Positions 29,735-38,171 are shown, numbered from the stretch's first letter. The stretch: 52,165 nucleotides of DNA from DASWJS01 sp036397035 (GCA_036397035.1 DASWJS010000016.1:1-52165); one strand, 5' to 3'. Program-made: numbers and translations. Notes: generated by a model from the letters alone, not told the origin.

Positions 29735-31789
29735 TTGGCAACCGACCTGACCTTGCGCCCGCCCGTCGCCCCCGTGCGCCCGACGCGCATCGTCACGCAC
29801 GGCGACGAGCGGGTCGACCCGTACTTCTGGATGCGGGACCGGGACGACCCGGATCTCATCCCCTACCTGGAGGCCGAGAACGCCTACGCGGAGGCGGTGA
29901 CGGCGCACACCGCCGGCCTGCGCGAGCGCCTCTACGAGGAGATCAAGGGACGGACCAAGGAGACCGACTCGACCGCGCCGGTCCGGTACGCCGGCTGGCT
30001 CTACTACACGCGAACGGTCGAAGGGCTCGAGTACCCGATCTCGTGCCGGAAGCGCGGGAGCATGGACGCCGAGGAAGAGGTCATCCTCGACGTCAACGCG
30101 CTCGCCGCAGGGCACGACTACTTCAGCGTCGGCGCCGCGGTGGTGAGCCCGGACCACGCGCTGCTCGCCTACACCGAGGACGTCGACGGGTCCGAGCGGT
30201 TCGTCCTTCGCGTGAAGGACCTCGCGACGGGGGCGCTGCTGGACGAGCGGATCGAGAGCGTGTCCTGGTCGCTCGCGTGGGCGCAAGACCGGACGCTGTA
30301 CTACACGGTGCAGGACGATGCGAAGCGTCCCTACAAGCTGCTGCGCCACCGGCTCGGCGCCGACCCGGCTGCCGACGAAGTCATCCATCACGAGGCGGAC
30401 GAAGGCTTCTTCTGCTACGCGGAGCGATCGTCCTCCGGCCGCTTCGTCTACCTGTCGCTGGTCAGCAACCAGTCGAGCGAGTGGTGGGTGCTGGACGCGG
30501 GCGATCCGAACGCGACCAAGCGCCTGATCGCCGAGCGGCGCCCCGGCGAGGAGTACTACCTCACCGACCAGGGAGAGCGCTTCCTGATCAGGACCAACGA
30601 CGGCGCCGCGACCAACTTCCGGCTTATCGAGGCGCCGCGTGCGACGCCCGGTCGCGAGCACTGGCGGGAGCTGCTTCCGGCCGACGAGGCGATCACGCTG
30701 GAGTCGGTCCTCGGGTTCGCCGATCACGTCGTGTTGCTGCGCCGCGACAACGGGATCCACACGATCAACGTGGAGCGCGTGTCCACCGGCGAACGGCACG
30801 TCGTCGAGATGCCCGAGTCGAACTACGTCGCCGGGCTCGAGCCGGCGCTCGACTACGACACGGTGCTGCTGCAGTTCTCCTACGAGTCCATGGTCACCCC
30901 GCCGTCGTGGTTCGAGTACGACATGGCGACCCGGGACCGGACGCTGCTCAAACAGCAGGAGGTGCTCGGCGGCTACGACCCGTCCGCGTACCGGGCCGAG
31001 CGGCTGGACGTGACCGCCCGCGACGGCACGGTCGTGCCGATGTCGATCGTGTATCGGGCCGGCATCCCGCGCGACGGGTCGAATCCCGCGTTGCTCTACG
31101 CCTACGGCTCGTACGGCATCACGATCGAGCCGGGCTTCAACGCGGGCCGCGTGTCGCTGCTCGACCGGGGGTTCGTGTACGCGATCGCGCACGTCCGCGG
31201 CGGCGGGTTCCTCGGCGAGCGGTGGCGCAAGGCAGGCAAGCTGCTGGAGAAGAAGAACACCTTCACGGACTTCGTCGACTGCGCCGAGCGCCTCGTCGCC
31301 GACGGCTACACCTCGGCCGATCGCCTCGCGATCCAGGGCGGGAGCGCGGGCGGGCTGCTCATGGGAGCGGTGCTGAACATGCGACCGGACCTGTTCGCGG
31401 TCGTCGTCGCGCAAGTCCCCTTCGTGGACGTGATCAACACGATGCTCGACTCCTCGATCCCGCTGACCGTGATCGAGTACGACGAGTGGGGCAACCCCAA
31501 CGACCCGACGTTCTACGAGTACATGCGTTCGTACTCGCCCTACGACAACGTGCGCGCGGCCGCCTACCCCCACCTGCTGGTCATGTCCGGCCTGAACGAC
31601 CCCCGCGTCCAGTACTGGGAGCCGGCGAAGTGGGTGGCGCTGTTGCGGACCCGAGCGGAAGGCTCCGGCGTGATCGTCCACAAGGTCCAGATGGGCGCCG
31701 GCCACGGCGGGCCGTCGGGCCGCTACGAGCGGATGCGCGAGACCGCCTACGTCTTCGCGTTCGTGCTGGACCGGCTGAGCGCCGCCTGA
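29735..31789 (+). CDS. ptrB: Oligopeptidase B, S9 prolyl oligopeptidase family
   Basis: The 684-aa protein has an N-terminal seven-bladed propeller (about 70-400) preceded by the typical DPYFWMRD segment, and a C-terminal alpha/beta-hydrolase domain. The catalytic triad is visible: Ser537 in GGSAGG, Asp622 in SGLNDPRVQYWEPAKW and His657 in GAGHGG. Oligopeptidase B cleaves short peptides after Arg or Lys in the cytosol, in keeping with the lack of a signal peptide. The TTG start at 29735 has GAGGGGGA 6 nt before it. A TAGAAT -10 box at about 29691 would give a short leader. Confidence 0.93.
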   Translation: MATDLTLRPPVAPVRPTRIVTHGDERVDPYFWMRDRDDPDLIPYLEAENAYAEAVTAHTAGLRERLYEEIKGRTKETDSTAPVRYAGWLYYTRTVEGLEYPISCRKRGSMDAEEEVILDVNALAAGHDYFSVGAAVVSPDHALLAYTEDVDGSERFVLRVKDLATGALLDERIESVSWSLAWAQDRTLYYTVQDDAKRPYKLLRHRLGADPAADEVIHHEADEGFFCYAERSSSGRFVYLSLVSNQSSEWWVLDAGDPNATKRLIAERRPGEEYYLTDQGERFLIRTNDGAATNFRLIEAPRATPGREHWRELLPADEAITLESVLGFADHVVLLRRDNGIHTINVERVSTGERHVVEMPESNYVAGLEPALDYDTVLLQFSYESMVTPPSWFEYDMATRDRTLLKQQEVLGGYDPSAYRAERLDVTARDGTVVPMSIVYRAGIPRDGSNPALLYAYGSYGITIEPGFNAGRVSLLDRGFVYAIAHVRGGGFLGERWRKAGKLLEKKNTFTDFVDCAERLVADGYTSADRLAIQGGSAGGLLMGAVLNMRPDLFAVVVAQVPFVDVINTMLDSSIPLTVIEYDEWGNPNDPTFYEYMRSYSPYDNVRAAAYPHLLVMSGLNDPRVQYWEPAKWVALLRTRAEGSGVIVHKVQMGAGHGGPSGRYERMRETAYVFAFVLDRLSAA

Positions 31790-31823
31790 GGCGGGCGTCC
31801 GGCCAGCGCCGTCCGGCGGGCAC

Positions 31824-31874
31824 AAAAAATGCTCGGCGCCCCTCGTGCCTTCGTAGCGCGAGGGGCTCCCGAGC
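31824..31874 (-). terminator. Rho-independent terminator of the mtrAB-lpqB-like operon
   Basis: A long hairpin (GCTCGGCGCCCCTCG, 31831-31845, with its partner ending at 31874) is followed on the minus strand by ATTTTTTG (31830-31823), a true U tract. A second perfect 7-bp hairpin CGTTACG/CGTAACG (31936-31953) sits directly after the stop of the last gene. Confidence 0.85.
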
Positions 31875-31960
31875 GGGGGGAAACGCTACTGCGGGCCCAT
31901 GATGCCGTGGGAAGGTTTCGGACGGCCGCCGAAGGCGTTACGGTTGCGTAACGGTTTCGC

Positions 31961-32533
31961 CTACTTGGGCAGGACGTCGGCGTAGTCGGCTTGCGTGACC
32001 GGCCGGTCCACGGTCTCCCCTCGGTGGGTCGGGACGCTGACCACTTCCCCGTCGATCGAGAATCGAGCCGCGGTCACCCCTTCCAGCGAGGTCAGCGTGG
32101 TCACGATCTGCGCCACCCGCAGCAGGAACGACTCGCTGGAGGCGGCCGCCTGGAACTCCCTGGACAGGTCGACCTCGACCACCTGGCCGAACATCTGGGC
32201 GCGCAGGAGCCGCGCCTCACGGGGGATCTCCGTGGAGATTCCGCGGTCGGCCTCGCGGTCGGACGGGCCGAGCAACAGCGACCGGACCGCGGTGGCCGCC
32301 GGCGATTCGAAGGTGCTCTCCGTGCGCTCCACCAGGAACAGCCGTGCGGGTTGCCTGCCGGGGCGCCGGACGAAGGCGACCTTGAACGTCAGCTCGGGCG
32401 CGCCGGACGGCTCTGGGTTGGGCGAGCGGCCCAGCCCGAACGGGATCTGATCGGCGGGCACGACCACCGGCGTGCTGGGCGTCGCGCACGCGGCGAGCGC
32501 CACGCACGCGACCGCGGCGAGCAGCCGCCTCAT
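31961..32533 (-). CDS. GerMN-domain lipoprotein, short LpqB-like
   Basis: The 190-aa protein has a lipoprotein signal with lipobox LAAC (Cys16). The rest is a single GerMN-type domain: ESPAATAVRSLLLGPSDRE, GQVVEVDLSREF, LRVAQIVTTLTSLEGV and FSIDGEVVSVP. In mycobacteria and streptomycetes the third gene of the mtrAB operon, lpqB, encodes a lipoprotein of about 580 aa with GerMN plus a propeller that tunes MtrB. Here the propeller is absent. Its ATG overlaps the kinase stop by 4 nt, so production is coupled. It probably acts outside the membrane on the MtrB-like sensor. Confidence 0.82.
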   Translation of the reverse strand: MRRLLAAVACVALAACATPSTPVVVPADQIPFGLGRSPNPEPSGAPELTFKVAFVRRPGRQPARLFLVERTESTFESPAATAVRSLLLGPSDREADRGISTEIPREARLLRAQMFGQVVEVDLSREFQAAASSESFLLRVAQIVTTLTSLEGVTAARFSIDGEVVSVPTHRGETVDRPVTQADYADVLPK

Positions 32534-33927
32534 TCGGTCGCCTCCGCGTCCTTTGGCGGCTCGGCCCGATAGGGGAGCCGCACGAGGAAGGTCGTCCCGC
32601 GTCCGGGAGCGCTCGAAACGGTGACCTCCCCGCCCTGCAGCCGCACGTTCTCGTAGGCGATCGCGAGCCCGAGCCCGATCCCGCCTCGCTCTCGCGTGCG
32701 GCTGTCGTCGGCCTTGTAGAAACGGTCGAACAGCAACGGCACGTCCTGCGGCCGGATGCCCGGCCCGGCGTCTCGTACCTCGATCGTGCAGGAATCGCCC
32801 GCCCGGTCCACGGTGACGACGACGTCCCGGCCGCCGCCGTGCTCGTAGGCGTTGTCGATCAGGTTCGCAAGCACGCGCTCCATTCTCGCCTTGTCGGCCA
32901 CCGTCGCGACGTGGTCGCCGCGCACCTGCGCGTCGCGGTGCATCTTGGCCACGACCGCCTCGGCGAGGGCGCGCAGGTCGACGTCCTCCCAGCGAAGGAT
33001 GGCGCGGCCCGCGTCGACCTCGGAGACCTCCATCAGCTCCTCGACGAGCCGGTTGAGGTTCGCCACGTCGGCGACGATCAGCTCGACGGCTTCGCGGCGC
33101 GGCGGCGAGAACTCGTCCCGGTGCGCGTCGAGCAGCTCGCTCGCGGTCCGCAGGGTGGCGATGGGGGTGCGCAGCTCGTGGCTGACGTTGGCCACGAAGC
33201 GCCGCTCGCGCCGGATCATCTCTTCCAGCGCCTGCGCCATCTCGTTGAACGAGGCCGCGAGCGCCCCCACCTCGTCGCGGGTCGCCGGCGCGACGCGCGT
33301 CTCCAGCAAGCCCTCGGCGACTCGCCGCGCCGCCTCGCTCACCTCGGTTACCGGGCGGACCACGCGCCGGGCGACGCGCTGCGCGACGGTGACCGCGATG
33401 GCGACGGTGGCGAAGGCGGCGGCGAGCAGCACCCGCAGCACGACCGACAGCGTCCGGTCGATGTCCGACAGCGGGTAGAACAGGTACAGGTCGGTGCGGG
33501 GCGGCGGCAGCGGCGCGCCGAACACGAGCTGGCGTTCGCGTTCGAACGTGGTGAACTCGTAGGCGAGTTGCTCGGTCGCGACGACGGCGCGTAGCTCGGC
33601 CGGGATCGCCTCGGGCGTCAGGGCCAGCGTCGAGCGGAAGAAGTCGTCGGCGTCGGTGACCATCGCCTCGAAGTCGCCCCGCAACTGCAGTTGGGCGACG
33701 ATCTGGTCCGGCTCGCTGGAGGTGGCGAAGAAGTCGCGAGCGATCTGCAGCACGACGACGGTCTCGTCGGTGGCGCTCTGCACTCGCTGGTTCTCCAGGA
33801 ACGATCGCACCAGGAAGAAGGTCGCCGTCGACAGCACCGCGGCGAGCAGAACGGCCGTGACGCCGAACGCGGCCGTGATCCGCACGCGCAAGCTCTGGCG
33901 GCGGACGAAGCGGGCGGGCGTGCTCAC
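32530..33927 (-). CDS. mtrB: MtrB-like sensor histidine kinase
   Basis: The 465-aa kinase has two membrane helices (about 15-38 and 152-175) enclosing an extracellular sensor loop. HAMP (about 172-228) follows, then HisKA with FVANVSHELRTPIATL (phospho-acceptor His near 248), and HATPase_c with NLIDNAYEHGG, DAGPGI and GIGLGLAIA. Gene order with an MtrA-like regulator upstream and a GerMN lipoprotein downstream, each overlapping by 4 nt, identifies it as the MtrB counterpart. MtrAB controls cell-wall and division genes in actinobacteria. Its extracellular loop has no recognised ligand site. Confidence 0.85.
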   Translation of the reverse strand: MSTPARFVRRQSLRVRITAAFGVTAVLLAAVLSTATFFLVRSFLENQRVQSATDETVVVLQIARDFFATSSEPDQIVAQLQLRGDFEAMVTDADDFFRSTLALTPEAIPAELRAVVATEQLAYEFTTFERERQLVFGAPLPPPRTDLYLFYPLSDIDRTLSVVLRVLLAAAFATVAIAVTVAQRVARRVVRPVTEVSEAARRVAEGLLETRVAPATRDEVGALAASFNEMAQALEEMIRRERRFVANVSHELRTPIATLRTASELLDAHRDEFSPPRREAVELIVADVANLNRLVEELMEVSEVDAGRAILRWEDVDLRALAEAVVAKMHRDAQVRGDHVATVADKARMERVLANLIDNAYEHGGGRDVVVTVDRAGDSCTIEVRDAGPGIRPQDVPLLFDRFYKADDSRTRERGGIGLGLAIAYENVRLQGGEVTVSSAPGRGTTFLVRLPYRAEPPKDAEATE

Positions 33928-34625
33928 GGCTCGGTCGAGAACTTGTACCCGAGGCCGCGGATCGTCAGGACGACCTTCGGCTCCGACGGGTCGGACTCGA
34001 TCTTGGCGCGGAGCCTGCGGACGTGGACGTCGACCAGGCGCGAGTCGCCCAAGTAGTCGTAGCCCCAGACCAGCTCGAGCAGCATCTCGCGACTGAGGAG
34101 CTGATTTGCCCGCTCGACAAGGCAGCGGAGCAGGTTGAACTCGGTCTTGGTCAGGCCCACCGGCTCGCCGGCCTTGCGGACGACGCCGCCGGCGATGTCG
34201 ATCTCCAGGTCCTCGACGACCGTCTTCTCGGCGCGCGGCTCGGCGCGGCGGCGGCGCAGCAGCGCCCGGATGCGCGCGATCAGCTCTCGCGGGGCGAACG
34301 GCTTGGTCAGGTAGTCGTCGCCGCCGGACTCCAGCCCCACGACCACGTCGACGGTGTCGGTCTTCGCGGTCAGGAAGATGATCGGCACGTCGCTCGACCG
34401 GCGGATCTCGCGCGCCGCCTCGAAGCCGTCGCGCTCACCGGGGAGCATCACGTCCAAGATGACCAGGTCGGGGCGGCGGTCGCGCATCGCGCGCAAGCCC
34501 TCGTCGGCGTCGCCGGCCTCCAGCACGTCGTAGCCTTCGTCGGCAAGCGCGAGCGCCGTCGCCCGCCGAACGAGTCGGTCGTCTTCGACGAGCAGGATCT
34601 TCTCGGGCACGGCATTGATGAGCAT
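33924..34625 (-). CDS. mtrA: MtrA-like OmpR-family response regulator
   Basis: The 233-aa protein combines a receiver domain (acidic pair in LLVEDD, phospho-acceptor Asp58 in VILDVMLPG, Thr86, Lys108 in TKPF) with a C-terminal winged helix. The segment VWGYDYLGDSRLVDVHVRRL matches MtrA proteins nearly word for word. ATG 34625 has no Shine-Dalgarno. GTG 34610 is 10 nt after a TATGCT -10 box (34626-34621) and may be the true, nearly leaderless start (228 aa). The operon is divergent from the zinc-ribbon gene, with the two -10 boxes only about 13 nt apart. Confidence 0.88.
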   Translation of the reverse strand: MLINAVPEKILLVEDDRLVRRATALALADEGYDVLEAGDADEGLRAMRDRRPDLVILDVMLPGERDGFEAAREIRRSSDVPIIFLTAKTDTVDVVVGLESGGDDYLTKPFAPRELIARIRALLRRRRAEPRAEKTVVEDLEIDIAGGVVRKAGEPVGLTKTEFNLLRCLVERANQLLSREMLLELVWGYDYLGDSRLVDVHVRRLRAKIESDPSEPKVVLTIRGLGYKFSTEP

Positions 34626-34638
34626 ACGCGGGCGCTGC

Positions 34639-34644
34639 TAGGTT
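34639..34644 (+). promoter_or_regulatory. -10 box TAGGTT of the zinc-ribbon/RNase HI unit
   Basis: TAGGTT is followed by 8 nt and ATG 34653, again a leaderless layout. It lies back to back with the TATGCT box of the mtrA-like operon on the other strand. Confidence 0.5.
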
Positions 34645-34652
34645 CGGGCCCG

Positions 34653-35375
34653 ATGCCAGTCACGAGGGAGTCGCTCCGGCCGCTGCTGGAGTTGCAGCGC
34701 ATCGACACCGCGATCGATCGCCTGAACGTGCGGCGGTCGGACCTTCCCGAGCAGCGGACGCTCGACGAGGTGATCGAGCAGCGCGACGCCCTCGCCTCCT
34801 CGCTCGCCGAGCGGCGCGAGGCGCTCGCGGCGCTCGTGCGCGAACAGACCAAGCTCGAGCACGAGATCGGCCAGCTCGACGACCGGGCGAAGGCAGACAA
34901 CCAGCGGCTGTTCTCCGGCGACGTCGGCGCGCGCGAGCTGACCAACTTGCAGGCGGAGCTGGACGCGCTCGCGCGCCGCAAGACCTTGCTGGAGGACCAG
35001 GAGCTGGAGATCATGGAGCAGCGCGAGGGCGTGGAGGCCGAGGTCGCCTCGATGGACGAGCGGCTCGGCGCCCTGGAGGCGAAGGCCGCCGAGGCCACGG
35101 CGGACCGCGACCGCGCGACCGTGGAGATCGACAAGGAGCTTGGCGAGCTGAGCGGGGCGCGATCGCAGCTCGTGCCGACCGTCGAGCAGGAGGCGGTCGA
35201 GCTGTACGAGGACCTTCGCGGCAAGTACCGCGGCGTCGGCGTCGCCGCGCTCGAGAAGGGAACCTGCCGGGCATGCGGGCTGCCGATCTCGCCGCTGGCG
35301 CGCGACGAGATCAAGCACAGCGACGACCCGTGGATCCGCTGCGAGAACTGTCGCCGGCTGCTCGTCGTGGTCTGA
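34653..35375 (+). CDS. Coiled-coil protein with C4-type zinc ribbon
   Basis: The 240-aa protein is a long coiled coil (about 5-175) followed by a C-terminal C4 zinc ribbon: CRACGLPI...CENCRRLL. This architecture matches the conserved actinobacterial zf-RING_7/C4-type family encoded directly before RNase HI, as in mycobacteria (Rv2229c-Rv2228c). The biochemical role is unsettled; nucleic-acid or envelope-related scaffolding has been suggested. The ATG at 34653 sits 8 nt behind a -10 box, while the same frame is open far upstream, antisense to mtrA, without any start signal. The RNase HI gene follows after 3 nt. Confidence 0.82.
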   Translation: MPVTRESLRPLLELQRIDTAIDRLNVRRSDLPEQRTLDEVIEQRDALASSLAERREALAALVREQTKLEHEIGQLDDRAKADNQRLFSGDVGARELTNLQAELDALARRKTLLEDQELEIMEQREGVEAEVASMDERLGALEAKAAEATADRDRATVEIDKELGELSGARSQLVPTVEQEAVELYEDLRGKYRGVGVAALEKGTCRACGLPISPLARDEIKHSDDPWIRCENCRRLLVVV

Positions 35376-35378
35376 GGC

Positions 35379-35810
35379 GTGGAGCAGGGAAGCCTGTGGG
35401 TGGGACCCGACGACGAGTTCGTCGTCTACACCGACGGCGGCGCGCGCGGAAACCCGGGCCCGGCCGCGATCGGGGTCTCGATTCAGCGGCCGAACGGGGA
35501 CGAGGTGGACGCGATCTCCGAGGCGATCGGGGAGACGACCAACAACGTCGCCGAGTACACCGCTGTGATCTGCGGGCTGAAGCGGGCGGCGGAGCTGGGC
35601 GGGCGGCTCGTCACCGTGCGCTCGGACTCGATGCTGCTCGTCGAGCAGCTCAACGGGCGCTACAAGGTCAAGGCCCCGCACCTTCGCGTCCTGCACGCTG
35701 ACGCGCAAGCCTCGGCGCGCGCGTTCGACCGCTGCACGTTCGTCCACGTCCGGCGCGAGCGGAACGCGCGCGCCGACGAGCTGGTGAACCAGGCCCTCGA
35801 CCCGGCCTGA
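35379..35810 (+). CDS. rnhA: Ribonuclease HI
   Basis: The 143-aa protein has the full RNase HI fold: YTDGGARGNPGPAAIG with catalytic Asp19, TTNNVAEYTAV with Glu59, VRSDSML with Asp83 and the C-terminal ARADELVNQAL with the fourth acidic residue. It removes RNA from RNA-DNA hybrids in the cytosol. Mycobacterial homologues are fused to a CobC phosphatase domain; this one is RNase H only. GTG 35379 begins 3 nt after the previous stop, so translation is coupled. The rnpB promoter lies directly behind its stop. Confidence 0.92.
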   Translation: MEQGSLWVGPDDEFVVYTDGGARGNPGPAAIGVSIQRPNGDEVDAISEAIGETTNNVAEYTAVICGLKRAAELGGRLVTVRSDSMLLVEQLNGRYKVKAPHLRVLHADAQASARAFDRCTFVHVRRERNARADELVNQALDPA

Positions 35811-35823
35811 TCCGGCCGCGCGC

Positions 35824-35829
35824 TACACT
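35824..35829 (+). promoter_or_regulatory. -10 box TACACT of rnpB
   Basis: TACACT is followed after 6 nt by G35836, the first paired base of RNase P helix P1, which fixes the start site. No good -35 box is visible. The same hexamer drives other genes in the window. Confidence 0.65.
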
Positions 35830-35835
35830 GTCCAG

Positions 35836-36236
35836 GCGAGTCGGCCGGGCGGCCGCGGCGGGACCGTTCTTCGGACCCGCCGAGGAAAGTCGGGACTCCA
35901 CAGGGCAGCGCGGTGGGTAACGCCCACCTGGGGTGACTCAGGGCAGCGCCACAGAAAACATACCGCCGGCGGCTGCGGGCGAAGGGCCGAGCGTCGAGCC
36001 AGGCCCCGTCGGCAGTGCGGGCAAGGGTGGAACGGTGGGGTAAGAGCCCACCAGCGCGGCGGGTGACCGCCGCGGCTCGGCAAGCCCCGCGCGGAGCAAG
36101 ACCAAGCAGGGAGCGAGCGGCCCGCTCGATGCTCCCGGGTAGGTCGCACGAGGCCGCCGGCAACGGCGGTCCTAGATAGATGGTCGCCCCCCGCTTCGGC
36201 GGGGACAGGATCCCGCTTACAGGCCGGCTCGTTGCC
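35836..36236 (+). ncRNA. rnpB: RNase P RNA, type A
   Basis: The catalytic RNA that matures tRNA 5' ends. Universal blocks appear in order: GAGGAAAGTC-GGGACTCCAC near 35881, ACAGAAAACATACCGCC near 35950, GGGTAAGAGCCCACCAG near 36040, AGATAGATGGTCGCC near 36174 and ACAGGATCCCGCTTACAG near 36205. The 5' end GCGAGTCGGCC pairs with 3' GGCCGGCTCG to close helix P1. Length is about 400 nt, normal for bacterial type A. It is preceded by a clear -10 box and followed by a UUCG-capped terminator. Confidence 0.95.
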
Positions 36237-36237
36237 A

Positions 36238-36257
36238 GGGGCCCCTTCGGGGGCCCC
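36238..36257 (+). terminator. rnpB terminator with UUCG tetraloop
   Basis: Perfect arms GGGGCCCC (36238-36245 and 36250-36257) close on a TTCG loop, directly after helix P1 of RNase P RNA, followed by a short pyrimidine stretch TCCTC. Confidence 0.85.
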
Positions 36258-36307
36258 TCCTCATGCTCAAGGACTCCCGCGGGGCGATCCGATGCAGTAG
36301 GTAACCC

Positions 36308-37561
36308 ATGAAGCGCTCCCTACTCACGTTCGTCGCGATCGCGATGATTGCCGCGATTTTGCCGACCGGCAGCGCGAGCGCCGCCTACCGGTGCCCCTAC
36401 GTCACCTCGGTCTGGCCCGGCGCAAGCCCGTGGAGCGGCGACGCGTGCTCGATCGGGGACGGGGACACCTTCGTCGCCGACGTCGACGGGGCCTCGGGCC
36501 GTCGCCATGTCCGCATCACCGGCCTGAACACCACGGAGCGGGGCAAGCCGAAGGGAACGTGCCATTCGGAGTGGGCGACCACGCGTCTCACCGACCTGAT
36601 CCAGGGGAAGGCGCTCACGATGCGCTCTGCTCATCCCAATCACATGGTCGGGGACCGCTACTGGCGATGGGTGAACGTGGGCACGACCGACGTCGCGACG
36701 GTCCTGCTGCGCGAAGGCCTCGCGATCGCCGAGCCGCACCCGCTCGACGTCAAGCGCAACCACCGCTACATCCGCGCCGCCCAGCTCGCGGCGCGCGATC
36801 GCACGACGGGCCGGTCGTTGTGGAACCCGGCGGCGTGCGCCGCCGGACCGAAGCAGGCCATGCCGCTGCGGCTCTGGGTGCAATGGAACGCCGACGGGAC
36901 CGACGTCTACAACCCCAACGGGGAGTTCGTGCGGATCCGCAACGACGGCTCGCAAGCGGTGTCCCTGAAGGGGTGGTGGCTTCGCGACTCCTCCACGAGC
37001 CACACGTACTTCTTCCCCGACCGGGCGAAGGTCCGGCCGCACGACGAGATCGTCGTGAAGATGGGCAAGGGCCGCAACACCAGGCGGCGCTTCTACTTCC
37101 GCGAAGGCGTGATCTTCATGGACACGCGGCGGGACGGCAACGGGGGCGACGGCGCGTACCTGTTCGACCCGGACGGCGACTTGCGGGCGGGCATGCAGTA
37201 CCCGTGCGTGGTGTCGTGCTGGGACCCGGCGATGGGCAACCTGAAGATGACCGTCCATCCGGCGGGCTCGGGCAACGACGAGTGGGTGCGCGTCAAGAAC
37301 GTGGGCCCCGCGACGCTCGACATGGACGAGTACGTCCTGGAGACCGGCTACAACACCTACACGATCTGGGGCCACCGCGTGTCGTCGCGCCTGAAGCCCG
37401 GCGAGGTCCTGGAGATCAGGTTCGGCTTGGGCGGGAACACGCGGCTGAAGCGGCACTGGGGCAAGAGCGGGAGCCTGCTGGGAGGCTCGGGCGTCGTGAA
37501 GCTGCGAACCTGGGACGACACGCGCGTGGCGTGCGCCGCCTGGGGCGGCTCGAGCTGCTGA
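36308..37561 (+). CDS. Secreted SNase-like nuclease with lamin-tail domains
   Basis: The 417-aa protein has a signal peptide (LLTFVAIAMIAAILPTGSASA). Residues 48-175 form a staphylococcal-nuclease OB fold: DGDTFVADVDG (Asp51/53), HVRITGLNTTERG (Arg69, Glu77) and RYWRWVNVG...VLLREGLAIAEPH. The Asp that usually precedes TPE (a Ca ligand) is Asn74 here. Two lamin-tail (LTD) beta sandwiches follow at about 195-290 (NPNGEFVRIRNDGSQAVSLKGW) and 300-395 (NDEWVRVKNVGPATLDMDEY). It probably degrades extracellular nucleic acid, with the LTDs as binding modules. It is independent of rnpB, which ends in a terminator upstream. Confidence 0.85.
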   Translation: MKRSLLTFVAIAMIAAILPTGSASAAYRCPYVTSVWPGASPWSGDACSIGDGDTFVADVDGASGRRHVRITGLNTTERGKPKGTCHSEWATTRLTDLIQGKALTMRSAHPNHMVGDRYWRWVNVGTTDVATVLLREGLAIAEPHPLDVKRNHRYIRAAQLAARDRTTGRSLWNPAACAAGPKQAMPLRLWVQWNADGTDVYNPNGEFVRIRNDGSQAVSLKGWWLRDSSTSHTYFFPDRAKVRPHDEIVVKMGKGRNTRRRFYFREGVIFMDTRRDGNGGDGAYLFDPDGDLRAGMQYPCVVSCWDPAMGNLKMTVHPAGSGNDEWVRVKNVGPATLDMDEYVLETGYNTYTIWGHRVSSRLKPGEVLEIRFGLGGNTRLKRHWGKSGSLLGGSGVVKLRTWDDTRVACAAWGGSSC

Positions 37562-37564
37562 CCC

Positions 37565-37960
37565 TCACGCGAACACCTCGAGGTCGGTGCACGAGGCGAG
37601 GCGATCGAAGTCCTTGTCGTCGTGGAACAGCGGCGCACCGGCTCGGACGCACGCGGCCGCGATAAGGCAGTCGATCGTCTTGTGGATCGTGATGCCCGCT
37701 CGCCGTGCGATGCGATAGAGCCGGGCGGCGATAACGAAGTCGTCGACGCTCTGCAGCCGCAGGATCGGGAAGCGACGGAGGCTCGTTTCGACGCTCGACG
37801 CCTCGCGGTCGGTCCGGAAACCCTGAAGGATCTCCGTCAACACGACGTCGGTAAGCGCAATCGGCGCGCCGTCTTCGATCATCTCGGCGCATCGGTTCGC
37901 CTTCGGCGTGTCTGACCCGTTCAGCAGGTCGATCCACACACTCGTGTCGACGACGATCAC
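37565..37960 (-). CDS. vapC: VapC-type PIN-domain toxin
   Basis: The 131-aa PIN domain has all four acidic positions of the metal site: Asp5 (VVDTSVW), Glu43 (LTEIL), Asp97 (TIDCLIA) and Asp114-117 (HDDKDF). VapC toxins are RNases that cleave tRNA or rRNA. It lies 7 nt behind its antitoxin gene and is convergent, 3 nt apart, with the secreted nuclease gene. Confidence 0.92.
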   Translation of the reverse strand: MIVVDTSVWIDLLNGSDTPKANRCAEMIEDGAPIALTDVVLTEILQGFRTDREASSVETSLRRFPILRLQSVDDFVIAARLYRIARRAGITIHKTIDCLIAAACVRAGAPLFHDDKDFDRLASCTDLEVFA

Positions 37961-37967
37961 CGGTCGA

Positions 37968-38171
37968 TCACTGCCTTCCTCGGCGGCTGACCTCCAGGTC
38001 GCCCTCCCAGCGGACTTTGCCGCGCAGCTTCAAGATCTCGGCGCGCTGATGCCGCGCGACGAGTTCGCGCAGGGCGATGTCGACGGCCTCTCGCTTGGTC
38101 CGCGCGCCGGTCAGCCTCTGCGCTTCGCGCAGGACGCCGTCGTCGATGTTGATGTTCGTGCGCACCGGCAT
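37968..38171 (-). CDS. vapB: VapB-type antitoxin
   Basis: The 67-aa product starts at ATG 38171, behind GGTGAGGTGT; ten upstream codons in frame lack a ribosome site. MPVRTNINIDDGVLREAQRL followed by TGARTKREAVDIALRELV is the VapB ribbon-helix-helix pattern of the AbrB-unrelated, MetJ/Arc-like group. The C-terminal tail (RWEGDLEVSRR) would block the PIN active site. It neutralises the VapC encoded next and should repress the operon. Confidence 0.9.
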   Translation of the reverse strand: MPVRTNINIDDGVLREAQRLTGARTKREAVDIALRELVARHQRAEILKLRGKVRWEGDLEVSRRGRQ

